Shown here: positions 1-6,937 of the stretch, piece after piece
Layout: every line of letters begins with the position of its first letter
How positions within the stretch are numbered: the stretch's first letter is position 1
Assembly (NCBI GenBank): GCA_023818995.1
Contig: JAMWDA010000036.1
Coordinates: 1-11,897, forward strand
From: Candidatus Omnitrophota bacterium
GTDB taxonomy: Bacteria > Omnitrophota > Gorgyraeia > Duberdicusellales > 4484-171
Direction of reading: 5' to 3'
Length of the DNA: 11,897 nt
Position numbers and translations under genes: made by a program
The notes under the pieces: generated by a model
Database searches by the model: none
Told to the model about the DNA's origin: nothing
The model's input: the letters and a program-made list of their open reading frames with translations, nothing else

Positions 1-308
1 AGTTTCCCATCATCTATTAAAGCGTAAGCGTTATAAATATTCCTGCCGTTACAGTATACAAATCCTAAAATAACTGCTATCCCTATGCTTTTGTTTTTTA
101 TCTTCTCAAAATAAATTAAATTCTCTTTAATAAAATCTCTTCTTAAAAGTAAATCCCCAGGAGGGTAACCTAAAAGAGATAATTCAGGGAAAACTATCAA
201 ATTCACTTTTTTTGACCTTGCTTTTGCCAAAGTATCTATTATTTTATTGGTATTACCTGTTATATCTCCTACACAAAAATTTAATTGTGCTAAAGCAATT
301 TTAATCAT
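1..308 (-). CDS. nadE: Glutamine-dependent NAD+ synthetase, N-terminal part (runs off the window)
   Basis: Only the first 102 codons are present, beginning at the ATG at 308; the gene continues beyond position 1. The translation starts MIKIALAQLNFCVGDITGN and contains FPELSLLGYPPGDLLLR at about residues 40-56. This is the start of the nitrilase-type glutaminase domain that in this family is fused ahead of an ATP-dependent NAD synthetase domain. E42 in FPEL corresponds to the catalytic Glu of the nitrilase triad; the Lys and Cys of the triad and the synthetase domain are outside the window. The enzyme amidates deamido-NAD to NAD+ in the cytoplasm, with glutamine as nitrogen donor. It lies 27 nt downstream of the thioredoxin gene and probably belongs to the same transcript, close to nnrD, which repairs hydrated NAD(P)H. 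No clear Shine-Dalgarno sequence precedes the start. The GYPP motif makes a stand-alone amidase less likely. Confidence 0.88.
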   Translation of the reverse strand, partial: MIKIALAQLNFCVGDITGNTNKIIDTLAKARSKKVNLIVFPELSLLGYPPGDLLLRRDFIKENLIYFEKIKNKSIGIAVILGFVYCNGRNIYNAYALIDDGK

Positions 309-335
309 TATGTTATTTTTTAATATAAGTGCTAT

Positions 336-650
336 TTATATGTGAGGTGAGATAAATTTTTCTAAATCTATTTTATTGAGCAAACCTGTTTTTCTATCAC
401 AAGGATTACCATCTTTAAAAATAATTAAGGTGGGAATACTCATAACCATATATGTAGAAGCTAAATCAGGGCATTCTTCCACATTTAATTTTAGAAACTT
501 AATCCTACCATTATATTCCCTAGATAATTCTTCTAATATAGAGGATAGCTTCCTACAAGGATTACACCAACTTGCCCAAAAATCTACTACTACGGTAATT
601 TTAGATTTTAAAACTTCCTTTTCAAAATTATCGTAATTAACTTCTAACAT
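336..650 (-). CDS. trxA: Thioredoxin with a WCNPC active site
   Basis: A 104-residue protein of normal thioredoxin length. It has VVVDFWASWCNPC (residues 20-32; redox cysteines C29 and C32), the cis-proline loop SIPT (P73) and a following beta strand with FKDG. It should reduce protein disulfides in the cytoplasm or act as electron donor to reductases. The active site is WCNPC rather than the usual WCGPC, and there are two further cysteines at C60 and C84. I chose the ATG at 650. The frame stays open upstream to 758, but that extension is translated from tRNA-Tyr and cannot be real. A GAGAG about 13 nt upstream is only a weak ribosome site. The gene sits 71 nt after tRNA-Tyr and 27 nt before nadE, with no terminator seen between them. 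It could equally be called a thioredoxin-like protein, since the changed active-site residue may alter its redox potential. Confidence 0.9.
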   Translation of the reverse strand: MLEVNYDNFEKEVLKSKITVVVDFWASWCNPCRKLSSILEELSREYNGRIKFLKLNVEECPDLASTYMVMSIPTLIIFKDGNPCDRKTGLLNKIDLEKFISPHI

Positions 651-721
651 ATATTTTATAGTTCTCTCACTTAAAAAATTTTTGTTTACTCTATTTAGTC
701 TCTTAGAGAATTCTTCAATTT

Positions 722-807
722 TGGTGGGCAGGGGAGGATTCGAACCTCCGAAGCGCAAGCGCAGCAGATTTACAGTCTGCCCCTTTTAGCCACTTAGGTA
801 CCTGCCC
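722..807 (-). tRNA. tRNA-Tyr (anticodon GUA), long variable arm, CCA encoded
   Basis: A complete cloverleaf can be drawn. The acceptor stem is GGGCAGG (807-801) with CCTGCCC (732-726), the discriminator is A, and CCA is encoded at 724-722. The anticodon stem-loop is GCAGA-CTGTAAA-TCTGC with anticodon GTA. A GC-rich variable arm (GCGC-TT-GCGC) makes this a class II tRNA, as expected for bacterial tyrosine tRNA. The T arm is GGAGG-TTCGAAT-CCTCC. It lies 34 nt downstream of tRNA-Thr and 71 nt upstream of the thioredoxin start, so it is probably cut from the same long transcript. Confidence 0.97.
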
Positions 808-841
808 AAATATAAAGACCTCTTATCTCTTCCTTTTATTT

Positions 842-914
842 AGCCCAGGAGAGGAATCGAACCTCCAACCTGAGGTTTACAAAACCCCTGCTCTGCCGAT
901 TGAGCTACCTGGGC
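842..914 (-). tRNA. tRNA-Thr (anticodon UGU), CCA not encoded
   Basis: The acceptor stem GCCCAGG (914-908) pairs with CCTGGGC (849-843), with discriminator T at 842. The D arm is GCTC...GAGC. The anticodon stem GGGGT/ACCTC has one G-U pair, and the loop TTTGTAA gives anticodon TGT, reading ACA and other threonine codons. The T arm is GGAGG-TTCGATT-CCTCT. The bases after the discriminator are AAA, so the CCA end must be added by CCA-adding enzyme, unlike the two other tRNAs in this window. The gene begins 14 nt after the nnrD stop codon. Confidence 0.96.
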
Positions 915-928
915 AAAACAAATAGAGA

Positions 929-1792
929 TTATCCTCTATTTTTTCTAATAGCTAATTTTACCGCTTTGGGAAGATAATTAATTATATCCGAAGCTACCAA
1001 ACATAGCTGAGTTTTTTCTTTTACTGCTATATCTCCTGCTAATCCGTGAATATATGCTCCTAATTTTGCTGATTCAAAACAATCTAAACCTTGCGCCACT
1101 AAACCAGAAATTATACCGGTTAAAACATCTCCCATACCCGCAGTTGCCATTCCTGGATTACCTGTATTGTTTACAAATACATCCTTACCATTACTAACTA
1201 AACTGTGGTAACCTTTAAGAAGTAAAATTAAATTATACCTAAAGGAAAAGTTTTTAACAAGTTCTTTTTTATTCTCTTTTATTTCTTCTATGGAAGTGTT
1301 TATCAATCGAGAAAATTCTCCTAAATGAGGAGTTAAAATTAAATTCTTTGATTTTCTTCTCTCAAGAACACTTATATCTTTTACTAAAGCATTTATACCA
1401 TCGGCATCAACGATCAATGGTTTATCAACCTCTTCTATTATCTTTAAAATTAACTGCTGAGTAGAAGGATTAGTAGAAGCTCCACACCCTAAAGCGATAA
1501 CATCTATTCTATCTAAAATATCCTCTATCTGGATAAATGCGTTTACAGAGAGAAAGCCACTAATATCTTTGAGAGGTAAACTCATTACTTCGGTAAGTTT
1601 TACCTCAAAAATTTCATTTAATGAAGCAGGAACACCAACTCTTACTAACCCCCCTCCTATTTTCAATGCTGCCTCTGCTGCTAAACATACTGCTCCCGTT
1701 AAACCAGGAGAACCTCCTACGACAAAAACATAACCATAATCACCTTTATGGGTATCAGGTAACCTTTTCAGCAACTGCACAGGCAATCGCAT
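929..1792 (-). CDS. nnrD: ADP/ATP-dependent NAD(P)H-hydrate dehydratase (stand-alone)
   Basis: The 287-residue product matches the C-terminal (kinase-like) half of YjeF proteins. Visible motifs are HKGDYG (15-20), an early glycine-rich strand VVGGSPG (24-30), VDADGIN (128-134), LTPHLGEF (153-160), a nucleotide-binding GNPGMATAGMGDVLTG (211-226, with the conserved Asp at 222) and HGLAGD (249-254). The family dehydrates the S form of hydrated NADH or NADPH at the expense of ADP or ATP, restoring damaged cofactor. The N-terminal epimerase domain (NnrE), often fused in bacteria, is absent here. The ATG at 1792 lies 38 nt inside the end of acpS; the HKGDYG block begins 14 codons in, as usual, so this start is plausible. 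The family more often has GTGD where this protein has GMGD. The next gene is tRNA-Thr. Confidence 0.93.
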   Translation of the reverse strand: MRLPVQLLKRLPDTHKGDYGYVFVVGGSPGLTGAVCLAAEAALKIGGGLVRVGVPASLNEIFEVKLTEVMSLPLKDISGFLSVNAFIQIEDILDRIDVIALGCGASTNPSTQQLILKIIEEVDKPLIVDADGINALVKDISVLERRKSKNLILTPHLGEFSRLINTSIEEIKENKKELVKNFSFRYNLILLLKGYHSLVSNGKDVFVNNTGNPGMATAGMGDVLTGIISGLVAQGLDCFESAKLGAYIHGLAGDIAVKEKTQLCLVASDIINYLPKAVKLAIRKNRG

Positions 1793-2108
1793 AATCTTCT
1801 ATGTGGGTTATAGAAATAAGTATATTTATATCTATATCCTTATTTAATTTGCAGAAAGGAGCGCCATTAGACTCGTTAAGAATACAAATATCTTTTAAAG
1901 TTAACTCTATTTCTTTAGATAGTGCTTTTATAACCGCTTCTTTAGCGGCAAAACGTGCGGATAATCTCTGATAGTAAATTTTACTAGGAGAAATTCTTTC
2001 TAATTCCTCAGGATTAAATATCTTATCAATGAAATCTTTTCCCCCTCTTTCAATAGCATCTTGCATCTTATTAACTTTAACCATATCTATACCTATCCCT
2101 ACAATCAT
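1755..2108 (-). CDS. acpS: Holo-[acyl-carrier-protein] synthase
   Basis: The 117-residue product is of normal AcpS length. It shows the two family signatures: GIGIDMV (4-10) with the metal-binding D8, and RFAAKEAVIKAL (52-63) with the second metal ligand E57. A C-terminal block ISITHIEDYAIACAV resembles the family's LSISH...YA.A strand. The enzyme transfers 4'-phosphopantetheine from CoA to a conserved serine of acyl carrier protein, with Mg2+, in the cytoplasm. It starts 7 nt after the pdxJ stop and overlaps nnrD by 38 nt, an arrangement pointing to translational coupling. No obvious Shine-Dalgarno sequence precedes the ATG at 2108. The pdxJ-acpS-nnrD order is familiar from other bacteria and supports the call. 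Confidence 0.95.
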   Translation of the reverse strand: MIVGIGIDMVKVNKMQDAIERGGKDFIDKIFNPEELERISPSKIYYQRLSARFAAKEAVIKALSKEIELTLKDICILNESNGAPFCKLNKDIDINILISITHIEDYAIACAVAEKVT

Positions 2109-2115
2109 ATCAAAA

Positions 2116-2835
2116 TCAAGTTGAGGAACTTATAATTTCTATCATTTCTTCCACAGCAGGAACCATACCAACGAACACTGCCCGACAAATTATAGAATGC
2201 CCAATATTTAACTCTTCGATCTCCTTTATATTCACTATCTCTTTAACGTTATTGTAATCTAAACCGTGCCCAGCAGCTACAAATAATCCCTTTCTCTTAG
2301 CGTACTGAGCTGACAATTTTATCCTCTTTAGCCATTTTCTAATCTCTTTTTTATTTTTACTTTCCGAGTATCTACCTGTATTGAGCTCTATTAGATCCGC
2401 CCCTAACTGTATAGCTTTATCTATCTGTTCTATGATAGGGTCTATAAATAAACTTACCCTTATCTTCTTACTTTTCAATTTACCCATAACATCTTTTATT
2501 CTATGGTAATGTTTTATTAAATCTATACCTCCTTCAGTAGTAAGCTCTCTTCTTCTTTCGGGGACCAAAGTTGCTTGATTGGGCTTAACTTTAAGAGCGA
2601 TATCAACGATCTCTCTATCTATAGACATTTCAAGATTAAGAGGAATCTTTACCATCTTCTTTATAAGAATAACATCTTCTTCTTTTATGTGTCTCCTATC
2701 TTCTCTTAAATGAACTACTATAGAATCTGCCCCGGCATATTCCGCTAACAATGCACCTACTACGGGTGCAGGATATACAGTATGGCGAGCTTCTCTTAAA
2801 GTAGCTATGTGGTCAACGTTAACTCCCAACTTCAT
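2116..2835 (-). CDS. pdxJ: Pyridoxine 5'-phosphate synthase
   Basis: The 239-residue TIM-barrel enzyme begins MKLGVNVDHIATLREAR, the hallmark of PdxJ (N6, D8, H9). Further blocks are IVVHLREDRRHI (39-50), NLEM with E69, VPERRRELTTEGG (91-103), IELNTGRY (149-156), AAGHGLDYNNV (187-197, H190) and NIGHSIICRA (210-219). It condenses 1-deoxyxylulose 5-phosphate with 3-amino-2-oxopropyl phosphate to pyridoxine 5'-phosphate, in the DXP-dependent vitamin B6 route of mainly Gram-negative bacteria. Its partner pdxA is not in the window. The ATG overlaps the TGA of the upstream 49-codon gene in an ATGA, so its translation is probably coupled to that micro-gene; its own Shine-Dalgarno is poor (AAGG about 10 nt upstream). 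Confidence 0.97.
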   Translation of the reverse strand: MKLGVNVDHIATLREARHTVYPAPVVGALLAEYAGADSIVVHLREDRRHIKEEDVILIKKMVKIPLNLEMSIDREIVDIALKVKPNQATLVPERRRELTTEGGIDLIKHYHRIKDVMGKLKSKKIRVSLFIDPIIEQIDKAIQLGADLIELNTGRYSESKNKKEIRKWLKRIKLSAQYAKRKGLFVAAGHGLDYNNVKEIVNIKEIEELNIGHSIICRAVFVGMVPAVEEMIEIISSST

Positions 2836-2981
2836 ACTTTTATACCCTTGGTTAACTCTCCATTAACATAAAACCATGTAATTATTGCCACTATAAGGGA
2901 AATAACTTTTAACCAAAAGTTATGCCAGATAATTCCTTTAAAACTAATATCTTTTAATCTCTTCTTAATTATACTAATCAT
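2832..2981 (-). CDS. 49-residue CdaR/YbbR-like membrane micro-protein lacking YbbR repeats
   Basis: A complete 49-codon frame fills the gap between cdaA and pdxJ, where many bacteria carry cdaR (ybbR), encoding the membrane partner and regulator of CdaA. The basic N-terminus (K6, K7, R8, K10, K15) is followed by NFWLKVISLIVAIITWFYV (21-39) and NGE. This is the recognisable amino-terminal membrane segment of YbbR proteins (pattern N.WLK..SL..A...W.YV.GE). The protein then ends eight residues later, so none of the extracytoplasmic YbbR repeats is present. The ATG at 2981 has a strong AGGAGG six nt upstream, inside the end of cdaA, and the TGA overlaps the pdxJ ATG. One inside-to-outside membrane pass is predicted. 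The frame looks maintained rather than decayed. Alternatives are a relic kept for translational coupling to pdxJ, or a true small CdaA-binding protein. Its function is unproven. Confidence 0.8.
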   Translation of the reverse strand: MISIIKKRLKDISFKGIIWHNFWLKVISLIVAIITWFYVNGELTKGIKV

Positions 2982-2993
2982 CTCCTACCTCCT
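2982..2993 (-). promoter_or_regulatory. Strong Shine-Dalgarno site of the CdaR-like micro-gene
   Basis: On the minus strand AGGAGG (2993-2988) ends six nt before the ATG at 2981. The site spans the last codons and the TAG stop of cdaA. Most genes in this operon (cdaA, folP, acpS, nadE) lack a comparable site, so its presence favours real and efficient translation of the micro-gene. Confidence 0.75.
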
Positions 2994-3749
2994 CGCTCTA
3001 ACCAATTGACCTTTAAGTATAGTATGTAAATCTGCAGGAGATAAATCTTTCGTTAATTGTCCATTAATTGCTAACGATATATTACCTGTTTCTTCAGAAA
3101 GAATTATAACTAAAGCATCGCTATTCTCAGACAAACCAATACCAGCACGATGCCTCATCCCTAATGCTCTATCTAACTGGGGATTATCTGTTAAAGGGAA
3201 CAAACAGCCTGCAGATAATACTTTTATTCCTACTATAATTACTCCTCCATCATGTAAAGGAGAGAGAGGAGAAAATATCGTTTGAATTAGTTCTGAGGTA
3301 ACATCAGCATTTATTCTAACTCCACTCTCAATATACTCTTTTAATCCCATTTCTCTTGCTATAGCTATCAGTGCTCCTATCTTCTTTTTACTAAGCATAT
3401 TCGTGGCACTTACAATTTCTCTTATCGTTCTTTCAACCTCTTCCTGTTTAGGTTCAACATAAAATATATGTTTTCTCCCCAGTCTCACTAAACCCTCTCT
3501 CAGCTCGGGTTGAAAAATAATTGCCACCAGAATCAAAAAAAAAGCAAAAAATTTAGTTAATAACCAACTCATTACATACAATCCTAATTTTTGAGAGAGA
3601 AAGAATGCCACTATAAGAATAACTATTCCTCGCAATAAATACTGTGCCTTAGTGCCCTTTAAAAAAAGGAATATCCTATAAATAACTAACCAGAGAATAA
3701 ATATCTCAACTATTGGTCTCCAATTTACTCCTTTTAGAAATAATGGCAT
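2985..3749 (-). CDS. cdaA: Membrane diadenylate cyclase CdaA (c-di-AMP synthase)
   Basis: The 254-residue protein has three predicted membrane helices (about 13-30, 38-53 and 57-79), then the conserved FQPELR (79-84) and a DAC domain. Catalytic-site blocks are GALIAIARE (125-133), SPLHDGGVII (163-172) and GMRHRAGIGLSE (197-208), followed by SEETGNISLAINGQL. The RHR motif is intact; the DGA motif reads DGG. The family makes cyclic di-AMP from two ATP at the inner face of the membrane; c-di-AMP controls potassium and osmotic balance and cell-wall homeostasis in other bacteria. Length and architecture are normal. The gene starts 4 nt after folP and is followed 3 nt later by the CdaR-like micro-gene. 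The usual glmM neighbour of Firmicutes is not here; the folP-cdaA order is instead deltaproteobacterium-like. No clear Shine-Dalgarno precedes the ATG at 3749. Confidence 0.95.
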   Translation of the reverse strand: MPLFLKGVNWRPIVEIFILWLVIYRIFLFLKGTKAQYLLRGIVILIVAFFLSQKLGLYVMSWLLTKFFAFFLILVAIIFQPELREGLVRLGRKHIFYVEPKQEEVERTIREIVSATNMLSKKKIGALIAIAREMGLKEYIESGVRINADVTSELIQTIFSPLSPLHDGGVIIVGIKVLSAGCLFPLTDNPQLDRALGMRHRAGIGLSENSDALVIILSEETGNISLAINGQLTKDLSPADLHTILKGQLVRARR

Positions 3750-3753
3750 AGAA

Positions 3754-4971
3754 TTAATTTACTCTAAATATACTATAAACGAGCCTCAATGCTTGGTAGG
3801 TCTCCTCCACATCGTGTACTCTAAAAACATTCGCACCATTAATAAGAGAAACTACCAATGCCGATATACTGCCAATTAATCTTTTATCTATATCCACATT
3901 AAGTATCTTACCTATAAAAGATTTTCTGGATATACCTAAAAATATTGGTAATCCCAAAGATTTAAAGACATACAGTTTATTTATAATTTTCAAATTGTCA
4001 TCAACGCTTTTGCCAAAACCAATACCAGGATCAACCATTATCTGTTCTTTATCAATCCCATTTTTTAAACAAAAATTTACTCTTTTTTCTAAAAACTTAA
4101 AAATCTCCTCAACAACATCTTTATACTGGGGATTATTCTGCATCGTTTTTGGTGTTCCCTTCATATGCATCAGTATGCAACCTAAATTGTATTTACTAAT
4201 CAAAGAGACCATCTGAGACGATTTTCTCAAGGCAGTGATATCGTTAATAATATCCACTCCTTCATCTACAGCTTCTTTTGCTACTTTATACTTATATGTA
4301 TCTATGGATAAAAAAACTTTAGGGAATTCTTTTCTCACAATTTTTAACACAGGAATAACACGTCTTATCTCTTCATCTTCCCTTATAGGCTTAGAGTATG
4401 GTCGAGAAGATTCTCCTCCTATATCAATAATTTTTGCTCCTTTACTTACCATTAATTCTATTCTCTTTAAAACCAACTTTTTCAATTCAGTTTCTGTAAT
4501 AGTATTTTTAAGCAATCCATCTCCAGAAAAAGAATCAGGAGTAACATTTAATATCCCACAAACGATAGGTTCATCCATATTAAGTATCCTACCTCTAGCT
4601 ATGAAAGATAAATGTGATTCTGTTTGCTTTAAAAAAATATCACTTAGCTTTTTGGACAACTCACTTAAACCAAAAGGCTGAGAATTAAGTTTTTCTGCCA
4701 ACTTTTTTAACTGGTATACTGTCCCAAAAATCAATAGGGAAATTTTTTTTCTCCTCGCGAAGGCATCCTTAGGTATGGCTGCATCCGAGCCTAAGGAAAG
4801 CATATACTGTTTTATAATATTTGCTGCAGGAGAAGTTATTTCTTCTACTTTAAAAACTTTAAATATTCCCTTGGGAGCCATTATCTCAATACCTTGAGAA
4901 CTAACTCCTATCTCTTCCATATTTTTCTTTATTTCTTCTATATTACGTATGTGTAAAGGGACTAATTTCAT
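3754..4971 (-). CDS. folP: Dihydropteroate synthase with a long N-terminal extension
   Basis: The C-terminal 270 or so residues form a full dihydropteroate synthase: GILNVTPDSFSGDG (139-152), IDIGGESSRP (182-191), SIDTYK (222-227), NDIT (243-246), LMHMKGTP (267-274), DPGIGFGK (314-321), GISRKSFIG (346-354) and RVHDV (384-388). The enzyme joins p-aminobenzoate to 6-hydroxymethyl-dihydropterin diphosphate in folate synthesis. About 130 residues precede this barrel, including GIEIMAPKGIFKVFKVEE (27-44) and a GSDAA block (61-65). The usual enzyme is about 270-280 residues. I recall similar extensions on deltaproteobacterial FolP, so this appears to be a lineage trait rather than a fusion error; its role is unknown to me. 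The ATG at 4971 overlaps the ftsH TGA by four nt, and cdaA follows after four nt, so translation is likely coupled. Confidence 0.94.
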   Translation of the reverse strand: MKLVPLHIRNIEEIKKNMEEIGVSSQGIEIMAPKGIFKVFKVEEITSPAANIIKQYMLSLGSDAAIPKDAFARRKKISLLIFGTVYQLKKLAEKLNSQPFGLSELSKKLSDIFLKQTESHLSFIARGRILNMDEPIVCGILNVTPDSFSGDGLLKNTITETELKKLVLKRIELMVSKGAKIIDIGGESSRPYSKPIREDEEIRRVIPVLKIVRKEFPKVFLSIDTYKYKVAKEAVDEGVDIINDITALRKSSQMVSLISKYNLGCILMHMKGTPKTMQNNPQYKDVVEEIFKFLEKRVNFCLKNGIDKEQIMVDPGIGFGKSVDDNLKIINKLYVFKSLGLPIFLGISRKSFIGKILNVDIDKRLIGSISALVVSLINGANVFRVHDVEETYQALRLVYSIFRVN

Positions 4972-6929
4972 TCTTTAGAAGACGGCTGGTTTCTTTCTTG
5001 CGAGACTTCTTCCTTAGGGTATTCTTTACTATTTAAAGAGTCTATACCTAAAAGTTTTTTTACTTCCTGAGAATCTAAAATTTCTTTCTCTAACAATGTA
5101 TCTACGAGAAGTTTAAGTTTATCTTTATTAGTTTCTAATAATCTTCTTGCCCGCTGATAAGAATCTTCTACTAAATTTTTTATCTCTCCATCGATTAACT
5201 TAGATGTCTCTTCCGAGTAATCCTTATGTTCTATCAAATCTCTACCTAAAAATACCGGTCCCTCCCTCCTTCCCAAAGTAATATTGCCAATTTTAGAACT
5301 CATACCAAACTCTGTAACCATTCTTCTCGCCATCTTTGTTGCTGCTTCCAAATCATTCTGAGCACCTGTAGTAATTTCTCCTAACATAATCTCCTCCGCT
5401 GCTCTTCCTCCTAAAAGTACACATATCCTATCTAACAATTCCGAACGCGATAAAAGATACCTATCTCTCAAGGGCATCTGTAAAGTATAACCTAAAGCGT
5501 ATACACCGCGGGGCACTATAGAAACTTTATGCATTGGGTCTACATTTGGTAAGAGTAAAGATAACAGAGCATGTCCAGACTCATGCAAAGCTATTATTTC
5601 TTTCTCTTTCTTAGAAATTACTCTGCTCTTCCTTTCAGGTCCAGCAATTATTCTTTCCATTGCCTCCTGCAACTCCTCCATTTCTACAGATTCTTTATTC
5701 TTACGCGCTGCTAACAAAGCTGCTTCGTTACATAGATTTTCTAAATCCGCTCCGGAAAATCCTGGGGTTTGTTTAGCAATCACACTCAAATCTATATCTT
5801 TCGCTAACTTTATCTTACGCGTATGAACTTTCAGTATTTCTTCTCTACCCTTTATATCAGGCAAATCAATCACAATATGACGGTCAAATCTCCCCGGCCT
5901 TAGAAGCGCCGGGTCTAAAACATCAGGCCTATTAGTAGCCGCTATCACGATTATCCCCTCTTGAGTTTGGAAGCCATCCATCTCCACTAATAACTGATTT
6001 AAGGTTTGCTCTCTCTCATCATGGCCACCACCAATGCCGGCGAATCTTTGTCTACCTACCGCATCTATCTCATCGATAAAAATAATACCGCCTTTACCAC
6101 TTACTTTAGCTGCTTTTTTTGCCTGCTCAAAAAGGTCACGAACGCGGCTAGCTCCTACCCCTACAAATAACTCCACAAAATCTGAACCACTGATACTAAA
6201 AAAGGGAACATCTGCCTCACCGGCTACTGCTTTAGCTAAAAGCGTCTTACCACAACCAGGAGGGCCAACCAGTAAAACACCTTTTGGTATCCTTCCTCCC
6301 AATCTCTGAAATTTCTTAGGATCTTTCAGGAATTCTATTACCTCTCTAAGCTCTTCTTTAGCTTCATCCACACCAGCCACATCACGAAAAGTAGTTTTTA
6401 TTAAATTTTCTTTTTCAATCATTCTTGCTTTTGATTTACCAAAAGTCCAAATATGACCGCCTACTTGTTGAGTTCCCCGGTAAGCGATATACCACAGAAA
6501 CAGCATAAATAGAAGTGTTGGACCCAAGGAATAAAAAATGTTTACTAAACTTATCCTTGGTGGTTCTACTTCAAATTTACTCACATTTCTTTTAAGAAGT
6601 TCTATAAGTTCTTTATCTTCAGAAGGAACATAAACATAGAAACGGCCTCCTCCCTTTTCTTTGGTAAACTCACCTTGGATTAACGAATCCGTTTTTTTAA
6701 CAGAGTAAATAATAGGGTTATCTAAATTGCTCTTTAAATAATAATAAAACTTACTATAATCTAACCATTCCCCTCGTGAATTGAAAATAAGGTTAATCAC
6801 ACTCATTACTATCATAAAAATTAAAATTAGAAAAAATAAACTGCGCATATTGTAGTAAACGTAAAAATTATCTTTACTATTTTTATTTAATTTATCATTC
6901 TTATTTTTTATATTTTTTCTCCTTCTCAT
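4968..6929 (-). CDS. ftsH: ATP-dependent membrane zinc protease FtsH
   Basis: The 653-residue protein has a membrane helix at about 31-50, a periplasmic-type domain, a second helix at about 133-150, an AAA+ ATPase and an M41 protease domain. Motifs are Walker A GPPGCGKT (222-229), Walker B IIFIDEID (282-289), the pore-loop region [13 protein letters not shown] (253-265), the second region of homology [20 protein letters not shown] (331-350), the zinc site HESGH (449-453) and the third-ligand Asp in QNDLEAAT (D526). It extracts and degrades membrane and soluble proteins at the membrane. The start is uncertain. The ATG at 6929 lies 8 nt after a good -10 box, implying a nearly leaderless mRNA and an unusually polar 30-residue tail before the first helix. 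The alternative M28 (ATG at 6848) would give a more typical N-terminus but has no visible ribosome site. Walker A Thr to Cys and HEAGH to HESGH are mild changes. Confidence 0.96.
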   Translation of the reverse strand: MRRRKNIKNKNDKLNKNSKDNFYVYYNMRSLFFLILIFMIVMSVINLIFNSRGEWLDYSKFYYYLKSNLDNPIIYSVKKTDSLIQGEFTKEKGGGRFYVYVPSEDKELIELLKRNVSKFEVEPPRISLVNIFYSLGPTLLFMLFLWYIAYRGTQQVGGHIWTFGKSKARMIEKENLIKTTFRDVAGVDEAKEELREVIEFLKDPKKFQRLGGRIPKGVLLVGPPGCGKTLLAKAVAGEADVPFFSISGSDFVELFVGVGASRVRDLFEQAKKAAKVSGKGGIIFIDEIDAVGRQRFAGIGGGHDEREQTLNQLLVEMDGFQTQEGIIVIAATNRPDVLDPALLRPGRFDRHIVIDLPDIKGREEILKVHTRKIKLAKDIDLSVIAKQTPGFSGADLENLCNEAALLAARKNKESVEMEELQEAMERIIAGPERKSRVISKKEKEIIALHESGHALLSLLLPNVDPMHKVSIVPRGVYALGYTLQMPLRDRYLLSRSELLDRICVLLGGRAAEEIMLGEITTGAQNDLEAATKMARRMVTEFGMSSKIGNITLGRREGPVFLGRDLIEHKDYSEETSKLIDGEIKNLVEDSYQRARRLLETNKDKLKLLVDTLLEKEILDSQEVKKLLGIDSLNSKEYPKEEVSQERNQPSSKE

Positions 6930-6937
6930 ACTCTATC

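Noticed and set aside
699..709. Short palindrome TCTCT-T-AGAGA between tRNA-Tyr and trxA
   Set aside because: It is only five pairs with a one-base centre and no T tract, so it is not a terminator; nothing else supports an operator here.
651..758. Upstream in-frame extension of the thioredoxin frame, starting with MRFGGSNPP
   Set aside because: The extension runs through the 3' half of tRNA-Tyr; this N-terminal sequence is the usual artefact of reading the T arm of a tRNA. The ATG at 650 gives a normal-length thioredoxin.
4235..4681. Long open frame on the plus strand opposite folP, and similar plus-strand frames elsewhere (for example 8751-9023 and 9890-10174)
   Set aside because: They are mirror frames of well-supported minus-strand genes, have no recognisable domain and no ribosome sites, and their composition follows the antisense of conserved motifs.
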